A stretch of 64,000 nt of DNA from a bacterium (GCA_030427705.1 JAUIBR010000004.1:124001-188000), one strand, 5' to 3'. Positions 36,451 through 46,978 are shown, counted from the stretch's first letter. Made by a program: numbers and translations. The notes: a model not told the origin generated them from the sequence alone.

Positions 36451-36786
36451 GCCTGTTTTCCGTTTCGAAATCTGCGTTCACTTTATCACAAAGATCCAAG
36501 CGATGGACGCCGCCTGAGATTTTTTTTGGAATCTCCAATCTCACCTCGTCATCCCACTTCGCAGATGCAGGTTCGGGGGCAACTGCACCCCACAGTTGGA
36601 CAACGTTTTGTCCACTTATGCCGTAAAAATCTCGATGAGACGTGAATTGACACCCAGTTTAACTCAAGAACAGAGCGGAAATCAGAAATTCCGACCGATT
36701 GGTCGGCGGCGGCACGGGTCTTGCATGGGCCGGGTCCCAGTTAATGCTTTCGGCTGTGTGCCGTTCAATTGAGTTAGGAGAATCAA
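36451..36786. promoter_or_regulatory. Divergent control region with several inverted repeats
   Basis: A 336-base gap between the acyl-CoA dehydrogenase and the inositol-lipid operon. Inverted repeats seen: GAGATT/AATCTC (36516-36535), CAACTG/CAGTTG (36580-36598), TGGACAA-CGTT-TTGTCCA (36597-36614), CCGACC-GATT-GGTCGG (36691-36706) and TAACTCAA/TTGAGTTA (36660-36667 with 36769-36776). TTGACA occurs at 36647-36652, but I see no good -10 at the right distance. The RBS TTAGGAG precedes ATG 36787. CCGACC-GATT-GGTCGG looks like a TetR-type operator. Confidence 0.5.
36691..36706. promoter_or_regulatory. Candidate TetR-type operator before the inositol-lipid operon
   Basis: CCGACC-GATT-GGTCGG is a perfect 6-base inverted repeat centred 88 bases upstream of the inositol-phosphate synthase start. 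GACC..GGTC palindromes of this size are typical sites of TetR-family repressors. No TetR gene is in the window, so the regulator is unknown. Confidence 0.4.
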
Positions 36787-38088
<1,302 letters not shown>

Positions 38089-38109
38089 GTAGATACGGAC
38101 GGTAGTACC

Positions 38110-38853
38110 ATGGTTAGCGCCATCAACATCGCAGCAGGAGTTATCCCAGCATTCATTTTGCTGGGCGTTTTCTCCGGGGCGATGGCGCTATACTTGGTGC
38201 TCTCGCCGACCCGCGATGGCCAGCGTCCCTGGCTGTTCGATTTCTTCTATTGGTTCATCACGCCGCTTGTCCGGCTGTTGGGGAGAATCGGGATCACCCC
38301 AAACCTCGTCACGGCGACATCGATCCTTCTTGCGCTTTGCGCGGCTGTGGCGTTGTCCATTGGACAATGGTTCGTCGGCTTCTGGATCCTGTCACTCGCC
38401 TCCGCTTGTGACGTCATCGATGGGCAGCTTGCCCGCGAGTTTGACATGCAGAGCGAAGCGGGGGCGTTTCTGGATTCATTCGTCGACCGACTCGCGGAAG
38501 GTGTTGTCTATCTTGGGCTAGCGGTCGCGGGGTCTGGCGGAATGCTGACGACCGTCGCAATCGGCGCACTGATCGCATCGTTTGCCGTCTCCTACGCGCG
38601 CGCCCGCGGCGAGAGCTTAGGGGTGGTCGCGAAGGTCGGGCTGATGCAGCGCCCGCAGCGGCTCATCGCGTTGATGTTAACGATCTTTATCGCTGGATTC
38701 GCTGAGGCAGGCCTCATCGGTATCTCCTCGTTTGGCGTCATCATGCTTGGACTGGGGATCATCGCGATCACCTCGATTGGCACCGCAATTCATCGGGCCG
38801 AGTGGATCATGTCCGAGCTCAAGACGAAAGCCGACGTGGCCGAAGGGACCTAG
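38110..38853 (+). CDS. CDP-alcohol phosphotransferase, probable phosphatidylinositol-phosphate synthase
   Basis: 247 residues with six or so transmembrane helices. The family motif D-x2-DG-x2-AR-x8-G-x3-D-x3-D is complete: Asp101, Asp104, Gly105, Ala108, Arg109, Gly118, Asp122 and Asp126, the residues that bind two metal ions and CDP-diacylglycerol. Sitting 21 bases after inositol-phosphate synthase it most simply joins inositol-3-phosphate to a CDP-lipid, giving phosphatidylinositol phosphate, as in actinobacteria and Bacteroidetes. Other alcohols (glycerophosphate, serine) cannot be excluded from sequence alone. Confidence 0.85.
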   Translation: MVSAINIAAGVIPAFILLGVFSGAMALYLVLSPTRDGQRPWLFDFFYWFITPLVRLLGRIGITPNLVTATSILLALCAAVALSIGQWFVGFWILSLASACDVIDGQLAREFDMQSEAGAFLDSFVDRLAEGVVYLGLAVAGSGGMLTTVAIGALIASFAVSYARARGESLGVVAKVGLMQRPQRLIALMLTIFIAGFAEAGLIGISSFGVIMLGLGIIAITSIGTAIHRAEWIMSELKTKADVAEGT

Positions 38854-39270
38854 ATGTCCCAATCATCAAAACAACACGTTCGAGACTTTGCGGGATCCTC
38901 GGTCGCTAGCTTCCTTGCGACCGCGGCCGACGGTGTCGTGTTCGCGCTGTTGATGACACTTGCGAGTTCACAACTGCAACTTGCTGGCATATTTGCGGCC
39001 GCCGCCGCCGTCGTTGGCGGCATCATCCACTATAGCCTCTGTCGCTTTTGGGTCTTTGAGCGCTTCGACGCCTCGTTTACGCGCTCGATTCCATTATACG
39101 TTTTGATGAGCGCCAGCGCCGCTGTCGCCCACGGCATCGCAACTCAACTTCTGGTCTTGGCTTTGGCACCTGCCATCGCCTGGTTTGTTTCGAAGGCGAT
39201 CGTCTACGTGTTGTGGACCTACCCCGCCAGCCGCTACATCGTTTTTGCCGAAGGTAAGACCGATGTTTGA
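38854..39270 (+). CDS. GtrA-family membrane protein
   Basis: 138 residues with four transmembrane helices and the GtrA signatures YSLCRFWVF after helix 2 and YPASRYIVF at the end. GtrA proteins are small membrane proteins thought to flip or help present lipid-linked sugars. The ATG follows the previous TAG without a gap, and the gene overlaps the next by 8 bases, so it is firmly part of this operon. Here it could move an inositol lipid or a head-group donor across the inner membrane; that is inference. Confidence 0.85.
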   Translation: MSQSSKQHVRDFAGSSVASFLATAADGVVFALLMTLASSQLQLAGIFAAAAAVVGGIIHYSLCRFWVFERFDASFTRSIPLYVLMSASAAVAHGIATQLLVLALAPAIAWFVSKAIVYVLWTYPASRYIVFAEGKTDV

Positions 39271-41683
39271 CGCATATCGAAAAGTGATCGGACTGATCGC
39301 GCGGCGTCCTTGGGTGGCTTTGTTGGCCACGGTTTTAGTGACAATAAGTGCCATCTTTTTTGCGCGTGACCTCCGGCTCGATGGCGACCTTGGTCGACTA
39401 TTGCCCGAGAACGCACGAAGCGTCCAAGGCCTACGTCATCTGGAGCGCTCCTACGGTGACCAGATTGGAAGACTGACTGTCGTCATTCAACACGATGACC
39501 AAGCGACCGGGCGCAAATATGCTCAGGAACTTGCGCTCGCTATCGAGGACCGCGTGGATGGCGTGAACCGGGTCGTCGTGAAAAACCCGGTCAGTGAGTT
39601 GAAGGACCAACGACTACTTTTCCTCGACCTAGAGGATCTTGAGACGATCGATAAACGTCTCCGCAAGCGCATCCGGTGGGAGAAACAACGAGCCAATCCA
39701 TTGTTTGCGAGCCTTAAGAAACGTGAACCACCGAGCGTTGATTTCAGCGATATCGAGGCCAGTTACAAAGACCGGGGCGGCGTGAACGCCAACACCTCGG
39801 AGTACTATGAAGACCCTGAAACAGGTGAAATTCTAGTCTTCATCCACCCGGAGTTTCCCGCCAGCGAGCTGAACAAGACGAAGCAGCTCGTCGCGGATGT
39901 TGAGGCGGTCGCTGGACCGCTATTGCGTGGCCAAGATTGGGCACTCACGGGACGCTACGCAAAACGCATCGAACAGCAGTCGTTAATGACACAGGACATC
40001 GTTTCGGCGACTCCGCTCGCCCTACTATTCCTGATCCTCTTCCTGCTCGTCTATTTTCGTAGCTTCGTCTCGGTCGTTCAAACCCTGACTCCGCTGCTTA
40101 TCGGGACCGTGATCGGCATTGCGTTCGCGCAGATCGTCTTTGGCTCACTAAACATCCTCACCGGTTTTCTGGGCGCGGTTTTGATGGGCCTAGGAGTGGA
40201 CTATGGAATCCACCTGGTTTCGAAGTACCGCGATGTCATGGCAACCGAATCTCTATCTCCCCAGGAAGCATGGTTTCGGACGTTTCAGACGACAGGGAAG
40301 GCAAGTATCTACAGTGGGCTAACCACCATGCTGGCCCTCGGAAGCCTCGCTGTCAGTAGCTTCCGAGCGTTCTACGAGTTTGGCATCATTGCCATGGCTG
40401 GGATCGTGTTCGTGCTGGCGGCATACGCAATCGTCCTTCCGACGCTGATTTTCCTGGGTCGACCCGACGCTCGGCCTCGAGCGTCGTTCGCGACGGTGCT
40501 CGGCGAGAAAATTCAAGCCCGCCTTGAGATGATGAGTGCATCAGAGCGGCGTGGGCAGCTTAGAGCGACCGTGGTTGTTACCGCGTTCTTGGGTCTCATG
40601 GGCGCAAGCGTCGCAGTCCTAGGTGGCCCACACGTCAGCTTCGACCGGTCATTCGATAGTCTCTCGATAAGCGACACGAAGACCAACCGACTCGATCAGC
40701 GGGTAAACGAAATCTTGGGCGAGTCGCAAACCCCAAGCGTGGTCCTGGTGGAAGATGCCCAACATGAGCGCGCCGTCGTGTCCGAACTTGAAGCCCGAAA
40801 GGCCGACCCTACAAACCCGGGTCACCACACGATCGGAAACATCCTCTCGCTCGACCGACTCCTGCCGAAAGACCAGACCGCGAAGTTGGCCCTCTTGGAG
40901 AAGCTGATCGAGAAGATTGATTCGGTCCCAGAGAAATCGCAAACCGACGCCTTGAAGGACTTCGCACAGGAAATTCGCACGACCGTCGCGAAGGGCCCCC
41001 TGACCAAGGAGAACCTTCCCAAATCGATTGCCGTACCGTTTTCACGTGTGGATTCGGACGATGCATCCGTAGTGTTGGTTATGCCAGCAGTGGACTTGAA
41101 CGACGCAACCGCGAACCGCGCATTTGCCAAGGTCTTGCGCGACCTACCATCGAACATCCCTGGGCAGCGGATTGACGCGATTGGGGGCGTGCAATTGCTG
41201 ACTGACATCATGGAGCTGGTTCTCGAAGACACAAAGCTGATGTTGATGCTGACGATCTTCGGCCTCGTGCTCGTTTCGCTGATTGCCTTTGGATTTACGT
41301 TCTATGCGCCCCGACTGCTGCTCTTCATCGTTGTCGGCGCAGGTGCCGCGGTGGGTGCACTCGGCTTGGCCCATCAACCGTTCAACTTCATCAACATTCT
41401 GATCGTCCCGATCTGGCTTGGCTTGGGAGTTGATGCCGCGTTCCACATTCTCATCCATATTCGAGAAGAACCGCGCAATTTCGCCACCCATGTTTCGACC
41501 GCGGTGAGTGTGGCAGCGGCCTTTATGACCAGCATGATTGGATTTGGAGCGATGATGATGTCGCACCACACGGGCTTGAACTCCCTGGGTGTTTTTGCCG
41601 TCGTTGGCCTGGGCTCGCTCTTGCTTTTGAGTATTGGACTCGCCGCGCATCTCGCCTCTCGTCAACAGATTTTCGACCCATGA
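39263..41683 (+). CDS. MMPL/RND-superfamily lipid transporter (HpnN-like)
   Basis: 807 residues from ATG 39263; an upstream in-frame extension overlaps gtrA and is rejected. Two similar halves: a transmembrane helix, a large extracytoplasmic domain and a five-helix bundle, repeated. Each bundle has the conserved Asp motif in the proton-path helix, GLGVDYGIHLVSKYR and GLGVDAAFHILIHIR. The closest family type is the MMPL/HpnN group that carries hopanoids, mycolates or other lipids to the outer membrane. In this operon the cargo is likely an inositol lipid. It overlaps the next gene in ATGA. Confidence 0.88.
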   Translation: MFDAYRKVIGLIARRPWVALLATVLVTISAIFFARDLRLDGDLGRLLPENARSVQGLRHLERSYGDQIGRLTVVIQHDDQATGRKYAQELALAIEDRVDGVNRVVVKNPVSELKDQRLLFLDLEDLETIDKRLRKRIRWEKQRANPLFASLKKREPPSVDFSDIEASYKDRGGVNANTSEYYEDPETGEILVFIHPEFPASELNKTKQLVADVEAVAGPLLRGQDWALTGRYAKRIEQQSLMTQDIVSATPLALLFLILFLLVYFRSFVSVVQTLTPLLIGTVIGIAFAQIVFGSLNILTGFLGAVLMGLGVDYGIHLVSKYRDVMATESLSPQEAWFRTFQTTGKASIYSGLTTMLALGSLAVSSFRAFYEFGIIAMAGIVFVLAAYAIVLPTLIFLGRPDARPRASFATVLGEKIQARLEMMSASERRGQLRATVVVTAFLGLMGASVAVLGGPHVSFDRSFDSLSISDTKTNRLDQRVNEILGESQTPSVVLVEDAQHERAVVSELEARKADPTNPGHHTIGNILSLDRLLPKDQTAKLALLEKLIEKIDSVPEKSQTDALKDFAQEIRTTVAKGPLTKENLPKSIAVPFSRVDSDDASVVLVMPAVDLNDATANRAFAKVLRDLPSNIPGQRIDAIGGVQLLTDIMELVLEDTKLMLMLTIFGLVLVSLIAFGFTFYAPRLLLFIVVGAGAAVGALGLAHQPFNFINILIVPIWLGLGVDAAFHILIHIREEPRNFATHVSTAVSVAAAFMTSMIGFGAMMMSHHTGLNSLGVFAVVGLGSLLLLSIGLAAHLASRQQIFDP

Positions 41684-42615
41684 ACCGTCTGTTTACTGCG
41701 GCGATAGCAATGTCGGCGATACTCGCCACCTACTCGTATTTCAATCCGCTTCGAATCGAACATTGGGCGATGATCTCTATCTCCGTCGTCCTGATGGCGA
41801 TTCCTAGATTGCGCGAGTTCGGGATTGTTTTGCTGCCCGGATTTGGCTCATTATTCGTTTACGATTTCCTGCGTGTTTTTGCAGAAAGCGCTGCGTCGAG
41901 GGTCAGCTTGGAGTTGGTTCCCACCGCAGAAACTGCGTTGTTTGGAATCCCAACCGAGCAAGGCGTACTCATGCCGTATCAATACATGCAAGCGACGTTG
42001 GTAAACCCGGTTCTGGACGTTATTGGAGGTGCGTTCTACACGTCGCATGCCTTTATCGTATTTGGGTTTGCGCTGTTTCTAGTGCTAAAAGCGCGACACA
42101 CAAAGGACCCCGCGGATAGGGACCGAATCTACCCGTTTCTTTGGGGATTCCTATTGATGAATCTGATCGCGAACGTCATCCAGCTGGTTTGGCCGGTGGC
42201 ACCGCCCTGGTATATTGAGGCCCACGGATTCGTGCCGCCAGACGGCGCGATACCCGGCGATGCGGCTGGACTTTCGCGAGTCGACGAGATCTTGGGTATT
42301 GCGTACTTCACACCGGCCTATCTCATGAGTGCATACGCCTTTGGTGCAATGCCGTCTCTACATGTCGGATTTCCAGCCTGGGTGACTCTGAATGCACAAA
42401 CACGGCGCGGGAAGACCATTGGCTGGACCGTGACTGCGGCAATGTCGTTCTACGCGGTGTATCTAAGTCATCACTTTGTTTTGGATGTCGGCGGTGGCCT
42501 TGCGGTCGCCGCGATCACCTATGTTATCCTAAACAGTGAAACGATGAGCGATGCCCCGAAGCGAATTCATCTGTGGATCGTCGGCTTATTTCAATCCCGG
42601 ACGGCAATCTCATGA
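41680..42615 (+). CDS. AUR1-type PAP2 enzyme, probable inositol phosphoceramide synthase
   Basis: 311 residues with about seven transmembrane helices. It has the three blocks of the AUR1/inositol-phosphorylceramide synthase branch of the PAP2 family: VWPVAPPWY (174-178 APPWY), GAMPSLHVGFP with His228, and YLSHHFVLDVGGG with His264/265 and Asp269. These residues form the His-His-Asp centre that transfers phosphoinositol from phosphatidylinositol to ceramide. A plain lipid phosphatase activity is the main alternative. ATGA overlaps join it to the transporter before and the PgpA gene after. Confidence 0.82.
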   Translation: MNRLFTAAIAMSAILATYSYFNPLRIEHWAMISISVVLMAIPRLREFGIVLLPGFGSLFVYDFLRVFAESAASRVSLELVPTAETALFGIPTEQGVLMPYQYMQATLVNPVLDVIGGAFYTSHAFIVFGFALFLVLKARHTKDPADRDRIYPFLWGFLLMNLIANVIQLVWPVAPPWYIEAHGFVPPDGAIPGDAAGLSRVDEILGIAYFTPAYLMSAYAFGAMPSLHVGFPAWVTLNAQTRRGKTIGWTVTAAMSFYAVYLSHHFVLDVGGGLAVAAITYVILNSETMSDAPKRIHLWIVGLFQSRTAIS

Positions 42616-43085
42616 CCCACGCCTGGCGAGAAAAACCCGTGTCCATGTTCATGGCGACCTGCGCTGGGATCGGCATGATTCCGGGAGCCCCGGGCACGTA
42701 TGCTGCTGTCGTGGCAACTCCGTTTATCTGGTGGATGTCTCACAACGCCCCGGTTTGGGCGTACCTGGGCGGCTTCATTGCCGTCTCCATTTTGGCAGTG
42801 CTTTGGTGCGACAACGCAGGACAGGCTCTCAAAGACCATGATTCCAATCATATCGTGATCGATGAATGGATGGGCGTCTGGGCAGCCCTACTGCCATTCG
42901 GTCCGCTATCAATCTTGGATGCTGCCGTGGGGCTTATCGCCTTCCGCGTGTTCGATATCGTGACACCATGGCCAATTCGACAAGCCGACGAGCGTTTCAA
43001 GAACGGGATGGGCGTGATGTTGGATGACTACCTCGCGGCCATCATGGCTGCGGCTTGCGTGGCGTTCACACGGTGGCTCATCTAG
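42612..43085 (+). CDS. PgpA-family phosphatase, probable phosphatidylinositol-phosphate phosphatase
   Basis: 157 residues from ATG 42612 (ATGA overlap); the longer in-frame start at 42573 would lie inside the previous gene. Family marks: GIGMIPGAPGTYAA, IVIDEWMGVWAA, and FRVFDIVTPWPIRQADERFKNGMGVMLDDYLAA, which carry the metal-binding acidic residues of phosphatidylglycerophosphatase A. In an inositol-lipid operon it most likely removes the phosphate from phosphatidylinositol phosphate; housekeeping phosphatidylglycerophosphatase is the alternative. Last gene of the operon; it converges with the lipoprotein gene at 43078 with an 8-base overlap. Confidence 0.85.
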   Translation: MTHAWREKPVSMFMATCAGIGMIPGAPGTYAAVVATPFIWWMSHNAPVWAYLGGFIAVSILAVLWCDNAGQALKDHDSNHIVIDEWMGVWAALLPFGPLSILDAAVGLIAFRVFDIVTPWPIRQADERFKNGMGVMLDDYLAAIMAAACVAFTRWLI

Positions 43086-43557
43086 CGATAAAATCGCCGC
43101 TCGCGTTCAAGATCTTGCCCGCTGGGTCGTCGCATTCCAGACCCGTAATCGTAAAGGTACCGAGCTGTCGTGTCCCTTCCACGGTTGTGAGAGTCACAGA
43201 CGCGGGAGCGACATCGTCCTCGTTTACGATAGCCCAACCGCAATTGTCATAGGCATCAACCAAACCGATCTGGACGGTGTTCACCGGATACGTTCCCGGT
43301 TGGCCGAGCTGCGCCGGAATCGTAAACAACAGCGTCCCAGCCTCTCCAGACATCGAAATCCCCAGATCGTTTGCGCGTTGCTGCTTCGAGGCGAACTCGC
43401 CCATGAAAACGTCACCATCCATCGTGGTCAACGTCCACTCAACGTCAGCCGGATCGATCATGTTGTTTTGGTTGTTTTCGTTGTTCGAGCTTTCCGACTC
43501 GCTATCGCCACAGGCCATAGCAAACACAAAAATCAGCATCAGCGCTTTGATCTTCAT
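43078..43557 (-). CDS. Small lipoprotein, unknown function
   Basis: 159 residues from ATG 43557 (GAGGAATTG upstream); an extended frame to 43590 has no signal-peptide logic. The lipobox is FAMAC (Cys16). An Asn/Ser/Glu-rich spacer (SESESSNNENNQNNM) leads to a compact beta domain with two more cysteines (DNCGW and GLECDD), probably one disulfide. Not recognised. It converges with the inositol-lipid operon. Confidence 0.68.
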   Translation of the reverse strand: MKIKALMLIFVFAMACGDSESESSNNENNQNNMIDPADVEWTLTTMDGDVFMGEFASKQQRANDLGISMSGEAGTLLFTIPAQLGQPGTYPVNTVQIGLVDAYDNCGWAIVNEDDVAPASVTLTTVEGTRQLGTFTITGLECDDPAGKILNASGDFIAR

Positions 43558-43633
43558 CAATTCCTCGCGTCGTAGATCCACAGGCAACACCCACCTTGTT
43601 ACGAATCTGTTTGGATTAAGCTAGACTAGAGCC

Positions 43634-44845
43634 ATGACCGACAAGCCAGTACAACTCGACCTAACTGCGCAGATTACGGATGTGCCACAGGCAAACAGTT
43701 TGCCTCTGTACATCCGATTGGTCGAGGCCGTACATCGTGGCACGGACACCGTCGAAGAGCTCGCCAGACATCTGGACATTGAAGAGCGCACCGTCAACTA
43801 CTACCTCGATTTTGGGCGTTGGCTGGGCATGATCCAGTCGGGCACGGACCTGACCGAGACTGGGCACGCATTTGCAGAAAGCGTGAGCGCACGCAGTCGC
43901 CTTTTCACCCAAGCACTGTTTTCCAAAGACCTCGTGCAGGCAGCCAATGCCATCAAACGCGACTCCCAAAACGAAGACGGTGTTGAGACTATCGACTCCA
44001 AAGAAGCGTGCCTGCGTGCCATCAAAGCGATGGCCCGGCTATCGTTGTCCACCGCCGAGAGGCGCGCGTCCGGCCTGGGGCATATGATGGACGCAGCCGT
44101 GCGAGCCACGCGTATCGACTGGCAGACAGGCGAGCCGCTAACGGAGTACCGAAACATCGCGTTTGATTTCGCCGGGCGCACCTTCATCACCGCACTGGCC
44201 GGACGTCAGTTTGGCAGTAACGTCGAGTACCGGGTCGGCTTCCCTAAGCAGGTTCGGCACTTCGTGGAGTACCAGGGCGAGGGGCTCAGCGGCAGCACTT
44301 GGAAACGTGCGAGCTACGATAGCGCTGACAATAAAGCGACCTGGTTCGGCAGCGTGCCGGTTAACGAAAACACCCTTGAGATCGCCAAACGCGGCGGTCG
44401 GGATTTGCGTAAACTCGTCACCATGTGCGCGCCATACGTTGCGCTGGCGGTCGGCCTCTTGACCTATCGAGACACGCTGAAGCGTCCCAGCATCAAGATC
44501 ACCAACGACATGTATGGGATGCGATTTTGGGAACACGATCGAGACCTCGGTAGCCCGATCGAAGTCATCGAACAGTTAGCCGAAAGACTGGGCCTCGAAC
44601 CTGTAAAAGGCGTCCCCCAGAAACTACGTCATGCTTCGGCAGATTTGACCGACGAAGGGTCCGCTGAAGATTTGATCTTTGTGCTGACTGAACTGCGGAT
44701 CATCAAGGCAGGCAAGGACACCTCGTTCGAAATGCATGGCGGTGTTGAAGATGAGCTTCGCGAGGGCAGCGACACGTCGCCCTCTGTCATCGAACGCCTT
44801 CAGCCGGTCTATACAGCCATCAAAGAAATGCTGCGCCCGTTCTAG
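43634..44845 (+). CDS. Winged-helix protein of unknown function
   Basis: 403 residues. Residues ~22-70 look like a winged helix-turn-helix (SLPLYIRLVEAVHRGTDTVEELARHLDIEERTVNYYLDFGRWLGMIQSG); the rest (~70-403) is soluble and not recognised. It has a basic, aromatic middle (FIALAGRQFGSNVEYRVGFPKQVRHFVEYQ-like region) and a second helical block near the C-terminus. A DNA-binding regulator or nuclease-associated protein is possible. Its stop overlaps that of malQ in CTAG. Confidence 0.6.
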   Translation: MTDKPVQLDLTAQITDVPQANSLPLYIRLVEAVHRGTDTVEELARHLDIEERTVNYYLDFGRWLGMIQSGTDLTETGHAFAESVSARSRLFTQALFSKDLVQAANAIKRDSQNEDGVETIDSKEACLRAIKAMARLSLSTAERRASGLGHMMDAAVRATRIDWQTGEPLTEYRNIAFDFAGRTFITALAGRQFGSNVEYRVGFPKQVRHFVEYQGEGLSGSTWKRASYDSADNKATWFGSVPVNENTLEIAKRGGRDLRKLVTMCAPYVALAVGLLTYRDTLKRPSIKITNDMYGMRFWEHDRDLGSPIEVIEQLAERLGLEPVKGVPQKLRHASADLTDEGSAEDLIFVLTELRIIKAGKDTSFEMHGGVEDELREGSDTSPSVIERLQPVYTAIKEMLRPF

Positions 44846-46365
44846 GCGTGTGCGCGAGTATACTGCTGAATCACGTCACCCACGGCTGACCATGCACCTT
44901 GGTCGTTTAGCTGCTCCTGTGTGAGCCGCCATCGCCAATTGCCTTCCGAAGTTCCCGGCGTGTTCGTGCGGCACTCGGTTCCCAACCCGAACACGTCCTG
45001 CGCGGTGTACACAACAAGACGTGCGCTCGAGCGAGCGAGCGCACGAATCAGTTGCTCCAAGACGTCTTCATCTGGCGCCGAAAGATACGTTCGAACGCGA
45101 TGGCGCAACTTGTCGGAGGCGTTCCAGTACCAGCCCATCGTCGTGTCATTGTCGTGCGTTCCCAGATACGCGACGCAATTTTCGGGATAGGTGTGCGGCA
45201 GGAATGGATGGTCGTCACCGCCGTCGAAGGCAAAGTGCATGACCTTCATGCCAGGAAGGTGCTGACGATCGCGTAATGCGATGACTTCATCGGTAATGAT
45301 GCCCAGGTCTTCTGCGATGAAAGGCAGTTCACCAAATTCGGCGCGAACCGCATCAAAAAAAGCGTCTTTTGGTCCGGAGCGCCATTCACCTTTGATGGCG
45401 TTGGGCGCGCCTGCCGGCACCGCCCAATAGGATTCAAAACCTCGGAAGTGGTCGATGCGAATCATGTCCACCTGCCCCAAGACCCGTCGGATTCGGTCAA
45501 ACCACCAGCTGTAGTTATCTTCGGCCAGTGCGTTCCAATCATAAAGCGGGTTGCCCCAGAGCTGCCCCGTCTTGCTGAAATAGTCAGGTGGAACGCCGGC
45601 AACCGCCGTGGCATTGCCATCGATATCGACGTCGAAGTACTCGCGATTGGCCCATACGTCTGACGAATCGAAAGCCACAAAAATAGGAATGTCGCCAATG
45701 ATGCCGACACCCTTTGTCGCCGCGTACGCTTTGAGCTTTGTCCATTGTTCGTTGAACAACCACTGCTCGAATTTGATCTGCTTAATGCCGTCTGCCAAAC
45801 GCGTCGTCGCGTCGGCCAACGCCTTGGGTTTTCTTTGCACCAATGCCTTTGGCCATTCGGCCCAATGGCGACCCTCGTTTTCGTACTTCAAGGCCGAGAA
45901 CAGGGCGTAGTCGTCCAGCCAGTAAGCCTCTTCCGTGCAGAAGGAATCAAACGATTTCGAGCCTTTGAACTTACCATAGCCCTTCGCCAAGATTTGGCGG
46001 CGCAGCGGCATGATTACCTCGACGAGGTACTCATCGTCGGCCTCCCCTTCCAGTGCTTCATGAAGCGGCTGAAAGTCGGAAGTCTTTAGCAGTCCACGGT
46101 CGACCAAATCGTTGAAGTCGATCAGCGTCACATCCGAGGCGAATGCGGACTTCGACGAATACGGAGAACCTCCAGGATCGGGTGGGTTCAACGGCAGGAT
46201 TTGCCACCACCGAATCCCCTGCTCGGCCAGCACGTCAATGAAGCGATGCGCCGCCGCTCCAAGTTCACCGACGCCCAGAGGCCCAGGTAGGGATGTGGGG
46301 TGAAGGATGACGCCGCTGCTACGTGGGATTTCCATGGCCGATCGCTCCGTGTTAGTGTCGGTCAC
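44842..46365 (-). CDS. malQ: 4-alpha-glucanotransferase (amylomaltase)
   Basis: 507 residues, normal for MalQ. Visible: SSGVILHPTSLPGPLGVGELG at the start, PLNPPDPGGSPYSSKSAFASD, the nucleophile region IRIDHFRGFESYWAVP, the acid/base block LPFIAEDLGIIT and the transition-state aspartate block YLGTHDNDTTMGWYW. It moves glucan chains between alpha-1,4-glucans during maltodextrin or glycogen metabolism. No other glycogen gene is nearby. It is divergent from 46394 across only 28 bases, so the two promoters must overlap. Confidence 0.95.
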   Translation of the reverse strand: MTDTNTERSAMEIPRSSGVILHPTSLPGPLGVGELGAAAHRFIDVLAEQGIRWWQILPLNPPDPGGSPYSSKSAFASDVTLIDFNDLVDRGLLKTSDFQPLHEALEGEADDEYLVEVIMPLRRQILAKGYGKFKGSKSFDSFCTEEAYWLDDYALFSALKYENEGRHWAEWPKALVQRKPKALADATTRLADGIKQIKFEQWLFNEQWTKLKAYAATKGVGIIGDIPIFVAFDSSDVWANREYFDVDIDGNATAVAGVPPDYFSKTGQLWGNPLYDWNALAEDNYSWWFDRIRRVLGQVDMIRIDHFRGFESYWAVPAGAPNAIKGEWRSGPKDAFFDAVRAEFGELPFIAEDLGIITDEVIALRDRQHLPGMKVMHFAFDGGDDHPFLPHTYPENCVAYLGTHDNDTTMGWYWNASDKLRHRVRTYLSAPDEDVLEQLIRALARSSARLVVYTAQDVFGLGTECRTNTPGTSEGNWRWRLTQEQLNDQGAWSAVGDVIQQYTRAHA

Positions 46366-46393
46366 CTAATAGACTATTTTTGAGATTTGCGAC

Positions 46394-46978
46394 ATGGATC
46401 AGGCGCTCATTCCGTTTCAAAGTGACCACTACCTCGCACGCAAAAAGATTTTCGCGATGCTTGGTCAGCAGTTCCACATCTACGGCCCCGATGGGTCGCT
46501 GAAATTCTACGTGAAACAGAAGGCGTTCAAGCTAAAAGAGGCGATCACTGTTTTCGAGGACGAGGGCCAAACGAAGCCCGTTCTCAAGATCCAAGCGCGC
46601 AGCATTATGGACTTTTCTGGCACCTATGATGTGACCGACATGGCAGGAAACACGCTGGGCGCACTAAAACGTGAAGGCCTGAAGAGCATGCTTCGTGATG
46701 AGTGGACCATCTTTGACGCTGCAGGCAGTGAAATTGGCAAAATCCAGGAAGACAGCCAGCTCTTTGCGCTCCTGCGCCGATTCCTGGCAAACCTCATCCC
46801 GCAACGGTTCGACGTAACGATAAACGGTCAGTTAGTGGCAGAGTTTAATCAGCACTTCAATCCGTTTGTGGCCAAGTTCGACATCGATTTCAGCAAGGAC
46901 CCTCAGGGGCTTCTGGACCGACGTTTGGGAATCGCAGCGGTGGTGCTGCTCCTCGCTATCGAGGGCCGACAGAAGTAG
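46394..46978 (+). CDS. LURP-one-related / tubby-like protein
   Basis: 194 residues matching the LURP-one-related (formerly DUF567) beta-barrel-around-helix fold: HYLARKKIFAMLGQQFHIYGPDGSLKFYVKQKAFKLKE, VLKIQARSIMDFSGTYDVTDMAGNTLGALKRE, and a hydrophobic final helix (LGIAAVVLLLAI). The fold is shared with tubby and phospholipid scramblases, and members are thought to touch membranes. No biochemical role is known in bacteria. The next gene, a membrane glycosyltransferase, begins directly after its stop. Confidence 0.82.
   Translation: MDQALIPFQSDHYLARKKIFAMLGQQFHIYGPDGSLKFYVKQKAFKLKEAITVFEDEGQTKPVLKIQARSIMDFSGTYDVTDMAGNTLGALKREGLKSMLRDEWTIFDAAGSEIGKIQEDSQLFALLRRFLANLIPQRFDVTINGQLVAEFNQHFNPFVAKFDIDFSKDPQGLLDRRLGIAAVVLLLAIEGRQK

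Noticed and set aside
39185-39262. Upstream start of the MMPL transporter
   Set aside because: The extension overlaps gtrA coding sequence and is Arg/Cys/Pro-rich; the ATG 39263 is followed directly by a typical N-terminal helix.
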